Shown here piece after piece: positions 54,188 to 62,362 of a stretch of 64,000 nt of DNA. Made by a program: the position numbers and the translations under genes. The notes beneath the pieces were generated by a model that searched no databases, had not been told where the DNA came from, and saw only the letters and a list, made by a program, of their open reading frames with translations. How positions within the stretch are numbered: the first letter of the stretch is position 1; the number at the start of each line of letters is the position of its first letter. The stretch is from Staphylococcus kloosii (lineage in GTDB: Bacteria; Bacillota; Bacilli; Staphylococcales; Staphylococcaceae): assembly GCF_003019255.1 (NCBI RefSeq), contig NZ_CP027846.1, forward strand, positions 1,984,001 to 2,048,000, given 5' to 3'.

Positions 54188-54217
54188 ATTATATACGAAT
54201 ATACTTTACAGGGTCAA
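54188..54217 (-). promoter_or_regulatory. pheST promoter
   Basis: Minus strand: TTGACC (54212-54217), 18-bp spacer, TATAAT (54188-54193). The -35 overlaps the stop of the methyltransferase gene, so this gene and pheST are read as separate units. Confidence 0.75.
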
Positions 54218-54954
54218 CCTTTCAAATGATACATTAATATGCTACCAGCAATAGCAACATTTAAACTTTCAGCTTTCCCGTACATAGGTATTGTAATATT
54301 ATCAGTAACTGCTTCTAGTAATTCAGGTTTAACACCTTCTCCTTCATTACCTAATAAAATTCCAAATTTTTCCTGTTGCTCAATTGATTTGAATGACACA
54401 GCATTTTCAAGTGCCGTTCCGTAAATTGGACCATTAAAGTCATTCACAAAGTCAATTAATTCCGCAGTGATAATTGGCAAATGAAACACACTGCCCTGAC
54501 TTGCTCTTAAAACTTTATCTTGGTATGGATCTGCAGTTCCTTTTTCTAAAACAATTAAATCTAATCCAGCTGCATCTGCTGTTCTTATTAAAGTACCTAA
54601 ATTACCTGGGTCTTGAATTCTGTCGATAAGTAATACTTGTTGCGCATCATTTTTATCATAAACAGGTTTTTCAATTACTGCGAAAAAACCTTGCGGTGTT
54701 ACCGTACCAGATAAGGCCTCTGCAACTTTTAAATTAATCTCAAAAGTGAGTTCTGCATATTCTACGATTGCATCATCAACTCTATCTGGTTCAACCATAA
54801 ACAATTGTTTGATTGCAATATTGCTTTTATACGCTTCTTCAATCAAATGATATCCTTCAATTAGTGCAAGTCCTGTCTTATCTCGTTCACGCTTTTTGGC
54901 TAACTTAATTGCCTGTTTAATTTTGTTGTTTTGAGCCGAAGTAATATTTTCCAT
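54214..54954 (-). CDS. TrmH-family RNA 2'-O-methyltransferase
   Basis: SpoU/TrmH-type SAM-dependent RNA methyltransferase, 246 residues. N-terminal substrate-binding domain (1-90), then the knotted MTase domain with motif 1 LIDRIQDPGNLGTLIRTADAAG (within 110-133), motif 2 LLGNEGEGV (about 196-204) and motif 3 IPMYGKAESLNVAIAGSI (about 218-235). Exact RNA target not shown by sequence. In S. aureus the isd locus lies next to this gene; here rpmF follows directly. Confidence 0.9.
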   Translation of the reverse strand: MENITSAQNNKIKQAIKLAKKRERDKTGLALIEGYHLIEEAYKSNIAIKQLFMVEPDRVDDAIVEYAELTFEINLKVAEALSGTVTPQGFFAVIEKPVYDKNDAQQVLLIDRIQDPGNLGTLIRTADAAGLDLIVLEKGTADPYQDKVLRASQGSVFHLPIITAELIDFVNDFNGPIYGTALENAVSFKSIEQQEKFGILLGNEGEGVKPELLEAVTDNITIPMYGKAESLNVAIAGSILMYHLKG

Positions 54955-55002
54955 CATTTATCCTCGTCTTTTTTTATTTAACACGCTAGTGATTGTATAT
55001 AT

Positions 55003-55048
55003 GAAAAAATCGTTCACAAATTATCAATGTAATAATTAATGAACGATT
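55003..55048 (-). terminator. rpmF terminator
   Basis: AATCGTTCA and TGAACGATT form a 9-bp outer stem with an inner AT-rich pairing, followed by TTTTTC on the minus strand, about 30 nt after rpmF. Confidence 0.8.
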
Positions 55049-55081
55049 CACATGACTATAATGAGTCATTTTATAATGTAA

Positions 55082-55255
55082 TTATTTAGATACAACTTCT
55101 TCACCATTGTAAGAACCACAGTTTTTACATACACGGTGAGATAATTTGTATTCTCCACAACTTGGGCATTCAGTCATTCCAGGTACTGAAATTTTGAAAT
55201 GCGTACGACGTTTATTTTTTCTAGTTTTTGACGTTCTTCTTTTTGGTACTGCCAT
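55082..55255 (-). CDS. rpmF: 50S ribosomal protein L32
   Basis: 57 residues, MAVPKRRTSKTRKNKRRTHF at the start. Zinc-ribbon form with CPSC (about 30-33) and CKNC (about 43-46), i.e. the four-Cys zinc-dependent version. AGGAGG precedes the ATG. Co-transcribed with the yceD-type gene upstream, the usual pair. Too short for a 60-codon cut-off. Confidence 0.97.
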   Translation of the reverse strand: MAVPKRRTSKTRKNKRRTHFKISVPGMTECPSCGEYKLSHRVCKNCGSYNGEEVVSK

Positions 55256-55336
55256 GATTTATCCTCCTTATATTTAAACACAAAATCATTAATGTCAGAT
55301 TCAATATTCAATTATACTATAGAATACATAAATCTG

Positions 55337-55876
55337 CTATTGCTCTTCATCATATAATTGGTGTAATTTCTGAAGCCTTGGATCGATTTGCTTAGACTCT
55401 GATTCTTCCTGTTCCTTAGCAAGTTCAGCCGCTTGTTCTTCGTCTAAAACTTCCCAACCATTACCTTCGCGCATTATTACTTCACTGTTATCAGCAAAGG
55501 CACGCATTGGTTTTTCAATGATGACAAGTTCTTCAGCAATATCTTTTAAATTTATCATTCCGTCAGATGCGTCATGATAATGTTCATCATCTTCACTATC
55601 TGCATAGTAGCCATCTAAATCAAATATTTCCTGTGAAGTTGTATCAAGCGGTACTTCAACTGGTTGTAAAGTTCTTGCACAAGGCATTGTATATGTGCCA
55701 GTGATATGCATATCTGCAATAACTTCATTTGATTTTACTGTTAACTCACCATCGATAGTAATATCTGATAAATCTATTAAATCCAATGTTTCTTTTAAAT
55801 GATCAAAGTTAACCGTTTGATGAAATTCAAAAGGTTTATCTTGATATTTTCTTAATTGTGTTATCGACCATTTCAT
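55337..55876 (-). CDS. YceD-family protein (DUF177)
   Basis: 179 residues, acidic. The DUF177 core has INGELTVKSNEVIADMHITGTYTMPCARTLQPVEVP-like pattern (within 60-98; single Cys near 86) and KDIAEELVIIEKPMR near 125. The C-terminal tail is Glu/Gln-rich. YceD proteins of this kind are associated with ribosome or rRNA biology, shown by the pairing with rpmF; mechanism unknown. AGGTG precedes the ATG. Confidence 0.85.
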   Translation of the reverse strand: MKWSITQLRKYQDKPFEFHQTVNFDHLKETLDLIDLSDITIDGELTVKSNEVIADMHITGTYTMPCARTLQPVEVPLDTTSQEIFDLDGYYADSEDDEHYHDASDGMINLKDIAEELVIIEKPMRAFADNSEVIMREGNGWEVLDEEQAAELAKEQEESESKQIDPRLQKLHQLYDEEQ

Positions 55877-55906
55877 ACGGCTTCACCTCTAACAAGCACA
55901 AAATTT

Positions 55907-55935
55907 ATTTTAACTTTATAGACATAAGTTGTCAA
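55907..55935 (-). promoter_or_regulatory. yceD-rpmF promoter
   Basis: Minus strand: TTGACA (55930-55935, perfect -35), 17-bp spacer, TAAAAT (55907-55912), about 30 bp before the gene start. Confidence 0.85.
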
Positions 55936-56002
55936 GATTTTTTCTTAACACTTATGTATCTGATATAATATTAATAATGAATACTGAAAGGAAGAAATGC
56001 AA

Positions 56003-57139
56003 ATGAAAAGTGTTGCGCTAATTACCGAGTATAATCCCTTCCACAATGGTCACTTATACCATGCTCAGCAGTCAAAGTCAATGACCCAATCTGATGTATC
56101 AATAGCTATAATGAGCGGTCAATTTGTAATGCGTGGCGAACCAGCAATTTATAATAAATTTGTAAGAGCCGAAATGGCACTATCTGCCGTTGACATCGTC
56201 GTCGAATTACCCGCCTATGCTTCTATGTCAGCAGGACAATATTTTGCTAATAGCGCAATACAAGTTGCTGATTATCTTGACGCAAATCATTTATCTTTTG
56301 GTAGTGAGTCTGGAAACATAAACGAATTTCATAAGACGGCCAACGAAATGAAAGCAATTGAACAATCGCCAATATTTGCGCAAAAGCAAAAAGAAGGTAA
56401 AAGCTATCCTCGTATTTTAGGTGAACTGCTTGAGCATAATGAATTATTAAAAGAACCTAATAACACGTTAGGCTTATCTTACATACAAGCCATTAATAAT
56501 CTTGCTCCTCAAATAACACCATGGACGATACAACGCCATCAAGCGCATCACCATGACGACGGCATTACAAATCATTCATTTGCAAGTGGCACCTCTATAA
56601 GAAATGCCTTAATTGCTAATCAAAATGGTTGGCAAAATGTAGTACCTTCTCAAATAGTACAATTATACCGACATCCTAAAGCCGATACAGAATCTTGCTT
56701 CCCTTTTATTAAACACACAGTTTTGACTCATGATGCAAACCAACTGCGTCAAATACACACAATGAGCGAAGGATTGGAGCAAAGATTAAAAAAAGTAATT
56801 TCAGCATCGACTTCTCACTCTCAGCTTATCGACGCTTTAAAATCTAAACGTTATACACGTACACATATTCAAAGAGTATTAATGAATGTATTATTAAATT
56901 TTCAGCAGCATGAGAAGCCACAAACATTAGATGCAGTACATATATTAGGCATGAGCAAGCGCGGACAAGCTTATATCAAACATTTAAAAGCTCAATTTCC
57001 TGAGCGCAACTATATAACTAATATTAATAAGCAAAACGCACATCTTTTTAAATATGAAATCCAAGCTACGAATGTATACAACAATATATTTAATAATACA
57101 GCCACCGACTTTAATACCCCGGTTATCATTAAAAAGTAA
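56003..57139 (+). CDS. tmcAL: tRNA(Met) cytidine acetate ligase TmcAL
   Basis: Forms N4-acetylcytidine at the wobble base of elongator tRNA-Met using acetate and ATP. 378 residues from MKSVALITEYNPFHNGH; HNGH (about 14-17) is the nucleotidyltransferase-like motif, with SGQFVMRGEPA near 40 and SGTSIRN near 177. The ATG at 56003 has GGAAG 8 nt before; an ATG two codons upstream is too near. Earlier name YlbM. Converges on coaD across the repeat array. Confidence 0.93.
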   Translation: MKSVALITEYNPFHNGHLYHAQQSKSMTQSDVSIAIMSGQFVMRGEPAIYNKFVRAEMALSAVDIVVELPAYASMSAGQYFANSAIQVADYLDANHLSFGSESGNINEFHKTANEMKAIEQSPIFAQKQKEGKSYPRILGELLEHNELLKEPNNTLGLSYIQAINNLAPQITPWTIQRHQAHHHDDGITNHSFASGTSIRNALIANQNGWQNVVPSQIVQLYRHPKADTESCFPFIKHTVLTHDANQLRQIHTMSEGLEQRLKKVISASTSHSQLIDALKSKRYTRTHIQRVLMNVLLNFQQHEKPQTLDAVHILGMSKRGQAYIKHLKAQFPERNYITNINKQNAHLFKYEIQATNVYNNIFNNTATDFNTPVIIKK

Positions 57140-57150
57140 ACACTTTTAGC

Positions 57151-57204
57151 AATGACACTAACACGATTATCTAATCAATATAGTTAGTGTCATTTATTTT
57201 TTTA
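57151..57204 (+). terminator. tmcAL terminator
   Basis: AATGACACTAAC and GTTAGTGTCATT form a 12-bp stem with an AT-rich loop of about 20 nt, then TATTTTTTTA, 11 nt after tmcAL. Confidence 0.82.
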
Positions 57205-57307
57205 TTCAAAAATGCCATCTTCTAAATTTGCCAAATATCAATTTCTAACAAGACCCCTATATAATCTATAACCCTACTACTAACCAACAATAATATATGA
57301 CCACTCT

Positions 57308-57394
57308 TATTTTGAGCAAGACTTCTGACGGAAGAGAAAGTGTCTCGAGACCACAGGCTCGAGCCTTTCCCGTAGGAAAGCATAGCTCAAAATA
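57308..57394. repeat. 87-bp structured repeat, copy 1
   Basis: Begins TATTTTGAGC and ends GCTCAAAATA, so the ends pair. Inside, CTGACGG faces CCGTAGG, AAAG faces CTTT, and two CTCGAG palindromes face each other around ACCACAGG. The whole unit folds as one long imperfect hairpin on either strand. Copies 2 and 3 differ only at a few positions. Confidence 0.9.
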
Positions 57395-57486
57395 TATTAC
57401 TTACAATCCTCTTCATAATAAAAATAAAAATGAATTAAAGAGTTATCCTAATAACATCGTTGTCTCCATCCCCTTTAACACACTTT

Positions 57487-57573
57487 TATTTTGAGCTAGA
57501 CTCCTGACGGAATAGAAAGTGTCTCGAGACCACAGGCTCGAGCCTTTCCCGTAGGAAAGCACAGCTCAAAATA
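57487..57573. repeat. 87-bp structured repeat, copy 2
   Basis: Same unit as copy 1, with the outer stem extended to TATTTTGAGCT/AGCTCAAAATA (11 bp). It starts exactly 179 bp after copy 1. Confidence 0.9.
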
Positions 57574-57665
57574 TATTACTTACATAACACTTCCTAATAA
57601 AAATAATGATGAATGAAATGGCTAACTGAATAAGCACTGTTGTTTCCATTCTCACAAAAAACTCT

Positions 57666-57752
57666 TATTTTGAGCTTGACTCCTGACGGAATAGAAAGTG
57701 TCTCGAGACTACAGGCTCGAGCCTTTCCCGTAGGAAAGCACAGCTCAAAATA
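57666..57752. repeat. 87-bp structured repeat, copy 3
   Basis: Same unit, starting exactly 179 bp after copy 2. One apical base differs (GAGACTACAGG instead of GAGACCACAGG). The 92-bp spacers between copies can be aligned (ATTACTTACA, AATAAAAAT, TTGT.TCCAT) but are far more diverged than the 87-bp cores. Confidence 0.9.
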
Positions 57753-57757
57753 ATCAT

Positions 57758-57802
57758 AAATAAAAGCCAAACAATATAACGTAATAATATTGCTTGGCTT
57801 TA
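57758..57802 (-). terminator. coaD terminator
   Basis: AAAGCCAAGCAATAT and ATATTGTTTGGCTTT pair over 15 positions with one wobble, followed by TATTTATG on the minus strand. Confidence 0.75.
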
Positions 57803-57810
57803 ATCATCTT

Positions 57811-58296
57811 TTATTTTTTAAACTTTTCATTCAATGCTTTAGCAACATGTTTAGGTACAAAATCAGATACATCCGCTTTATAAGCCGCAACCTCTTTTAC
57901 TACACTTGAACTTATAAATGAATAATTCGTACTAGTCATCATATAAAAAGTTTCAACATCACTATTTAACTTTTTATTCATAGAAGTTAAACGCAATTCA
58001 TATTCAAAGTCACTTACCGCTCTTAGCCCTCTTATTATTGTTTTAGCTCCAATTTCGTCACAAAAATCAACTAATAATCCGCTAAATTGATGAACAACCA
58101 CATTATCCAAATGCTTTACAGACTCCTTAATTAACTCGATACGTTCATCTACCGAAAATGTTCCAGCCTTACTACTATTTTTTAAGACACAAATATGTAT
58201 TTCTTCAAATCGATCCGCACTTCGTTCGATAATATCGAGATGACCATATGTAATGGGATCAAAACTACCTGGGATTACTGCTTTTGTATTAGTCAT
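57811..58296 (-). CDS. coaD: Phosphopantetheine adenylyltransferase
   Basis: Fourth step of coenzyme A synthesis: 4'-phosphopantetheine plus ATP to dephospho-CoA. 161 residues: PGSFDPITYGHLDIIERS (about 9-26, with TxGH), IRGLRAVSDFEYE (about 90-102), and YSFISSSVVKEVA near 125. Overlaps the end of rsmD by 8 bp, the usual rsmD-coaD pair. Confidence 0.96.
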   Translation of the reverse strand: MTNTKAVIPGSFDPITYGHLDIIERSADRFEEIHICVLKNSSKAGTFSVDERIELIKESVKHLDNVVVHQFSGLLVDFCDEIGAKTIIRGLRAVSDFEYELRLTSMNKKLNSDVETFYMMTSTNYSFISSSVVKEVAAYKADVSDFVPKHVAKALNEKFKK

Positions 58297-58840
58297 ATGA
58301 AACTCCTTTTTTAAGTAACAAAGTATCCGTTAATCCATAATGATAACGTTTAATTGCTTCAAAAGCTGTATAATCAATATCCTCTTTATGATTAAACTCA
58401 CAAACGATAATACCATTTTCTTTTAATAAATCAAATTTATCAATTCCTACTAAAGCCTCGTCTATCAACCCTTTTTCATAAGGAGGATCTAAAAAGATAA
58501 CATCAAATTGAATTTCTCTTTTATTCAATGCTTTGAGCGCTCTGTCGGCGTTATTTTTATAAACTTCAGCTTTATCCATGATATCTAAACTTTTTAAGTT
58601 CCCCTTTATCACTTGTACAGCTTTAAAGTTTTGGTCTACAAAAATCATTTTTTCCATACCTCTAGAAAGTGCTTCTATACCTAAAGCGCCACTTCCAGCA
58701 AAAAGGTCTAAACCAATACCGCTAATTTCATGCAAACTATTAAATATTCCTTCTTTAACTTTATCCATTGTTGGTCGAGTGTTACGACCCTCCATACTTT
58801 CTAAAGGTTTACTTTTATGTATACCAGAAATCACTCTCAT
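58289..58840 (-). CDS. rsmD: 16S rRNA (guanine-966-N2)-methyltransferase RsmD
   Basis: SAM-dependent methylation of G966 of 16S rRNA. 183 residues from MRVISGIHKSKPLES, with GGGAG right before. SAM motif GLDLFAGSGALGIEALSRG (about 43-61) and catalytic VIFLDPPYEKG (about 113-123). A 17-codon upstream extension has no site. Operon with coaD. Confidence 0.94.
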   Translation of the reverse strand: MRVISGIHKSKPLESMEGRNTRPTMDKVKEGIFNSLHEISGIGLDLFAGSGALGIEALSRGMEKMIFVDQNFKAVQVIKGNLKSLDIMDKAEVYKNNADRALKALNKREIQFDVIFLDPPYEKGLIDEALVGIDKFDLLKENGIIVCEFNHKEDIDYTAFEAIKRYHYGLTDTLLLKKGVSYD

Positions 58841-58910
58841 GGTACTCCCACTTCCAATCCAAATATAAATTTTATATAATGCATTATGCATATTAATTAG
58901 GAGGTTACTT

Positions 58911-59300
58911 ATGAAACAGTCTTTTATTTATCTAGGAGAAGGTCTAACTGACCTATTTGAATTTACAACACTTATCGAATATAACTATAAACGTGTTGAT
59001 GCTGTGGTATTTTTCCATACTCCTAAATCACAAAAACAACTTAGTTCCGTTGCTTTAGTCATGCAACCAACTTCAGAAAATCACTTTCAAGCTATTTACA
59101 TTATGTTAAATGCAGTAAAGTATCCATACCCACAAAGTAATAAGAAGAACGATATTATCACTGCTAGCGCAAACAACTACAATATTCCGATTAAAGGCGT
59201 AGACGTGCAGCCACCCGAAACTTTTCATGATCACGAATTGTACTTTAATTATTTAAAAAGCGTATTACGTCTACAAAACTGGATACCACCATTACAATAA
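58911..59300 (+). CDS. Conserved hypothetical protein
   Basis: 129 residues, no membrane helix. MKQSFIYLGEGLTDLFEFTTLIEYN at the start and a C-terminal FNYLKSVLRLQNWIPPLQ. Good AGGAGG site before the ATG. Homologues sit between rsmD and ylbG in other staphylococci (from memory), some named methylthioribose kinase without basis. Function unknown; the fixed position beside rRNA and CoA genes is the only hint. Confidence 0.78.
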   Translation: MKQSFIYLGEGLTDLFEFTTLIEYNYKRVDAVVFFHTPKSQKQLSSVALVMQPTSENHFQAIYIMLNAVKYPYPQSNKKNDIITASANNYNIPIKGVDVQPPETFHDHELYFNYLKSVLRLQNWIPPLQ

Positions 59301-59328
59301 GTAATCGTAACAACGTTAATTTCAATAA

Positions 59329-59580
59329 TTAAGATAGCTCATGCTTCTCTTTTTCATAAACTTTTTTCAAATATTTATAGGGTGAGCCATCAATGTTTCT
59401 CACATATTTAAGCTTCATTAATTTGTTAACTACATCGTCAGCGTCCGCTTCATTAACATACAATACAACATACTTCTTTTGTTTATTTGTAGCAACGATG
59501 TGGCCAAATTTTCGAATTTGTCGTTCGTGTTTCATATGTTTAAGATAAATAATTAAACTTGTTCTTGAAATTATGTTCAT
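59329..59580 (-). CDS. ylbG: YlbG family protein (DUF2129)
   Basis: 83 residues from MNIISRTSLIIYLKHMKHER. Ferredoxin-like DUF2129 pattern: RQIRKFGHIVATNKQKKYVVLYVN (within 20-45) and LKYVRNIDGSPYKYLKKVYE near 60-78. Start choice is uncertain: GGAGTG lies 11 nt before this ATG, and an ATG three codons upstream is too close. Function unknown; conserved in Bacillales near coaD. Confidence 0.85.
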   Translation of the reverse strand: MNIISRTSLIIYLKHMKHERQIRKFGHIVATNKQKKYVVLYVNEADADDVVNKLMKLKYVRNIDGSPYKYLKKVYEKEKHELS

Positions 59581-59712
59581 ATTCTTCATCACTCCGTTTA
59601 TTAGCCACTTCATAATATCACGTCTGCATAAAATTATAAATGATATTTGCTTTTATACTTATACACGTTTTGATACGATATTACATATATTTATCCAATT
59701 AGGAGGTTAATA

Positions 59713-60630
59713 ATGACGAAATTAAATACCGTACTAAAAGGCGCATTTGTCACTACAATCGGTGTGGTAAGTAGCATATTTTTCATTTCTAAGTATACAA
59801 TTAAACCTAAAAATAAAACAATTCCTGCATTTTTCACACATCCTGCGCCTTATATTTTTGCACATAGAGGTGGCATGGCCGTAAGACCTGAATTAACAAA
59901 ATTAGCATTCGATAACGCTATTAATTATAGAATTGACGGATTTGAAACAGATGTAAGATTAACGAAAGATAAACAACTAGTAGTATTTCATGATGCTACA
60001 GTTGATCGTACGACGAACGGTTCTGGCAAAGTAGCCGAACATACATTAGAAGAACTTAAACAGTTGGACGCAGGCTATTATTTTTCTGATATTAATAAGC
60101 AGTATGTTTATCGTGGACACAAAGATGCAAAAATTTTATCTTTTGCAGAATTATTATCTTTATATCCAAACCATCTTATAAATGTTGATTTAAAAGATGC
60201 GCCAAATAGCGAGCAAGGTCAATTAGCGCCAAACATTATGTTTGAAGAAATTATTAAACACAACGCTCAAGAGCGCGTATTAGTTACAAGTTTCCACGAA
60301 CAACAAATAAAACGTTTTAATGATATTAGTAATGGCGTTGTTGCTATAGGTGCGAGTCAAAATGAAGTTGCCGATGGATTTATAAAATTTATGTCAGGCC
60401 TTGGCAATACTTACCAAGGCAATGCCAATACTTTCCAAATGCCACCTAGTTTTAAAGGTATTAGTTTAACTTCACCAAAATTTATTGCTTGGTTAATCCA
60501 ACGCAATATTATCCCTGGCTATTATGATGTTAACAATATAGACTTAATGCAAGATTTAATAAATAAAGGTGCACATACGATAGTTACCGATAATCCTGAA
60601 TTAGCCGACCGTTTTAAAGCAATTTCTTAA
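59713..60630 (+). CDS. Membrane-anchored glycerophosphodiester phosphodiesterase
   Basis: Splits glycerophosphodiesters to glycerol-3-phosphate and alcohol. 305 residues. N-terminal helix (about 8-27) acts as signal or anchor, so it works outside. GDPD motifs: FAHRGGMAVRPE (His about 52), GFETDVRLTKDKQLVVFHD (Glu/Asp about 78-80, His about 93) and LINVDLKD near 156. GlpQ/UgpQ class. AGGAGG precedes the ATG. Single gene. Confidence 0.9.
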   Translation: MTKLNTVLKGAFVTTIGVVSSIFFISKYTIKPKNKTIPAFFTHPAPYIFAHRGGMAVRPELTKLAFDNAINYRIDGFETDVRLTKDKQLVVFHDATVDRTTNGSGKVAEHTLEELKQLDAGYYFSDINKQYVYRGHKDAKILSFAELLSLYPNHLINVDLKDAPNSEQGQLAPNIMFEEIIKHNAQERVLVTSFHEQQIKRFNDISNGVVAIGASQNEVADGFIKFMSGLGNTYQGNANTFQMPPSFKGISLTSPKFIAWLIQRNIIPGYYDVNNIDLMQDLINKGAHTIVTDNPELADRFKAIS

Positions 60631-60671
60631 TCAATATATTTTATTTTCAACACACATTTATATATAAGCAT

Positions 60672-60705
60672 AAAAAAGCACTCAAACTTAGTTTGAGTGC
60701 TTTTA
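60672..60705. terminator. Bidirectional terminator between the GDPD gene and ylbF
   Basis: AAAAGCACTCAAAC and GTTTGAGTGCTTTT form a 14-bp stem with a 3-nt loop, with A/T runs on both sides. Confidence 0.9.
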
Positions 60706-60711
60706 AATATA

Positions 60712-61146
60712 TTATAATGAGCAGTTACATGACCCACCGGTCGAACAACCACCTGCATCTTTTTGAAAGAACGGATTCCCTGCTTCGATTTTTACATTCT
60801 CAGAAAAAGCAAATGCTATTTTAGTAATAATTTCATCTACTAACGTTTGTAACGCCATTTCTTTTTTCTTAAAGTCGACAACTACTGGTAAAGTTTCGTA
60901 AGCTCTTTTTCGTTTTCGAGTATCCATCATGACATTTTGATAATCCGGGTGATATTTACCAAAACGCATAACTTCATCATACTTTTCTTTTGATTTTAAA
61001 AATGCTTGATATAGTAAATGTGCCTCATCATTATCTGCTAATTCCTTTTCGGCCATTTTATAATCTTGATATAATTCTGACTTAACAATCATTTCTCCTA
61101 AGCCTTCAATATCATCTAATACTGACACTGTTTCTTCTGTAATCAT
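60712..61146 (-). CDS. ylbF: YlbF/YmcA-family regulator (RicF-like)
   Basis: 144 residues, mostly helical, with a C-terminal Cys cluster CSTGGSCNCSL (134-144). In B. subtilis YlbF with YmcA and YaaT forms the Ric complex, which binds Fe-S clusters through such Cys and affects RNase Y and mRNA processing. The retained Cys tail suggests the same here. It is 17 bp after the CAP-domain gene. Confidence 0.9.
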   Translation of the reverse strand: MITEETVSVLDDIEGLGEMIVKSELYQDYKMAEKELADNDEAHLLYQAFLKSKEKYDEVMRFGKYHPDYQNVMMDTRKRKRAYETLPVVVDFKKKEMALQTLVDEIITKIAFAFSENVKIEAGNPFFQKDAGGCSTGGSCNCSL

Positions 61147-61163
61147 CTATAGTACACCTCGCC

Positions 61164-62207
61164 TTATTTGTCTTTAATAAATATTAACGTATAGTAATCG
61201 TCCATTACATCTCCGCCCATTTGATTATATTTCTTATTTAACATTCTTGAGCGATGTATATCTGAGTTCATCCAACTATTAATGAGCGTTGGTACATCAT
61301 TAAATTCGTAGCCGACATTTTGACTCGTTGAGACGAATGGTACTTGTTTAGCATTTAACTGTTGTTTTAATGCGTCTTCGGTAAATTCAACACTATCTGA
61401 CCCCGTAGCATCATATAAATTATAAGAAGCTATATTAGAGAGTTGGTTATTTATTTTTAAAGGTTTTAATCCTTTAAGTTTTCTCATTTCATTAGTAACT
61501 TCATATAAAGTCATTAATTGATTTGGATTTTGTTCATAAGGTAACGCATCTTCTTTTGGTTTTTTAGTATCTTCTGAATTAACCGTTTGATATGGTTTAA
61601 ACGTGTTAAGTGCATCACTGTCTAAAAAGCGTACACCGATAATTTTGTTAGATTGTTGGTCTATATATACTTGAGCGTACATTTTACCGAATTTAACTAA
61701 CGTTTGTGTTTTCATATCTTCGTCTGATAATTCTAAATCATATTTTTTCCCATTAACGTGAATTGTGGGTTCTGGATTTATCGTTAAATGTTCGAATACT
61801 GACGACGCTCTGTCTTGTATTTTAAGTGGGCTAACATCGGCATTTTTTCCTGTAGCATACACTGATTTGATAATGTCTTTTTTCGTCGTCACAACATAAT
61901 ATTGATTATTGCCCCTAAACACATAATTTTTAAACCCATTTTGGTATGGATATGTACGATCTGCTTGCCCAAATTTTTTAGTTAAATGGTTAATATTTTT
62001 ACCCATCCATGTGCCTACACCTTTTTTAGGTATTTTATTTTCAGTATTTTGTTTTTGAGGTTTAAAATCTTTATTTGAAGTAGTATTTTTACTATCTTTA
62101 TTAGGATTTTCTAATACGTCAAATTTCAACCTAGGTGAATAAAATAAGTAAATTAAAAATATAATTAATACTATTACACCAATAACTTTTATTATTAGTT
62201 TGTTCAT
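61164..62207 (-). CDS. Secreted/anchored CAP-domain protein (YlbC-like)
   Basis: 347 residues. N-terminal hydrophobic helix (about 4-25) serves as signal or anchor. Then a polar Lys/Asn linker (30-65), a CAP-associated N-terminal domain (about 66-200, KKGVGTWMGKNINHLTKKFGQ) and a C-terminal CAP/SCP domain (about 230-345) with LMTLYEVTNEMRKLKGLKPL, SDIHRSRMLNKKYNQMGGD. Extracellular role unknown; similar to B. subtilis YlbC. Confidence 0.88.
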   Translation of the reverse strand: MNKLIIKVIGVIVLIIFLIYLFYSPRLKFDVLENPNKDSKNTTSNKDFKPQKQNTENKIPKKGVGTWMGKNINHLTKKFGQADRTYPYQNGFKNYVFRGNNQYYVVTTKKDIIKSVYATGKNADVSPLKIQDRASSVFEHLTINPEPTIHVNGKKYDLELSDEDMKTQTLVKFGKMYAQVYIDQQSNKIIGVRFLDSDALNTFKPYQTVNSEDTKKPKEDALPYEQNPNQLMTLYEVTNEMRKLKGLKPLKINNQLSNIASYNLYDATGSDSVEFTEDALKQQLNAKQVPFVSTSQNVGYEFNDVPTLINSWMNSDIHRSRMLNKKYNQMGGDVMDDYYTLIFIKDK

Positions 62208-62236
62208 TTTTCACCCACCTAATTTATCTTATACAC

Positions 62237-62266
62237 ATTGTACATGTTTTGTTAATATACAATCAA
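62237..62266 (-). promoter_or_regulatory. Promoter of the CAP-domain gene
   Basis: Minus strand: TTGATT (62261-62266), 18-bp spacer, TACAAT (62237-62242), about 30 bp before the gene. Likely drives ylbF as well. Confidence 0.65.
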
Positions 62267-62362
62267 GATATCTTATTTATACAAATAATTCAGTTTTTAA
62301 CATTTCTAACTTTACTATTATAGCTTTAATTATAGGGTATACAACCTAATGAGGTGAACAGA

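Noticed and set aside
57308..57752. CRISPR-like array of three repeats
   Set aside because: The units are 87 bp, the spacers are alignable with each other and 92 bp long, and no cas gene is near.
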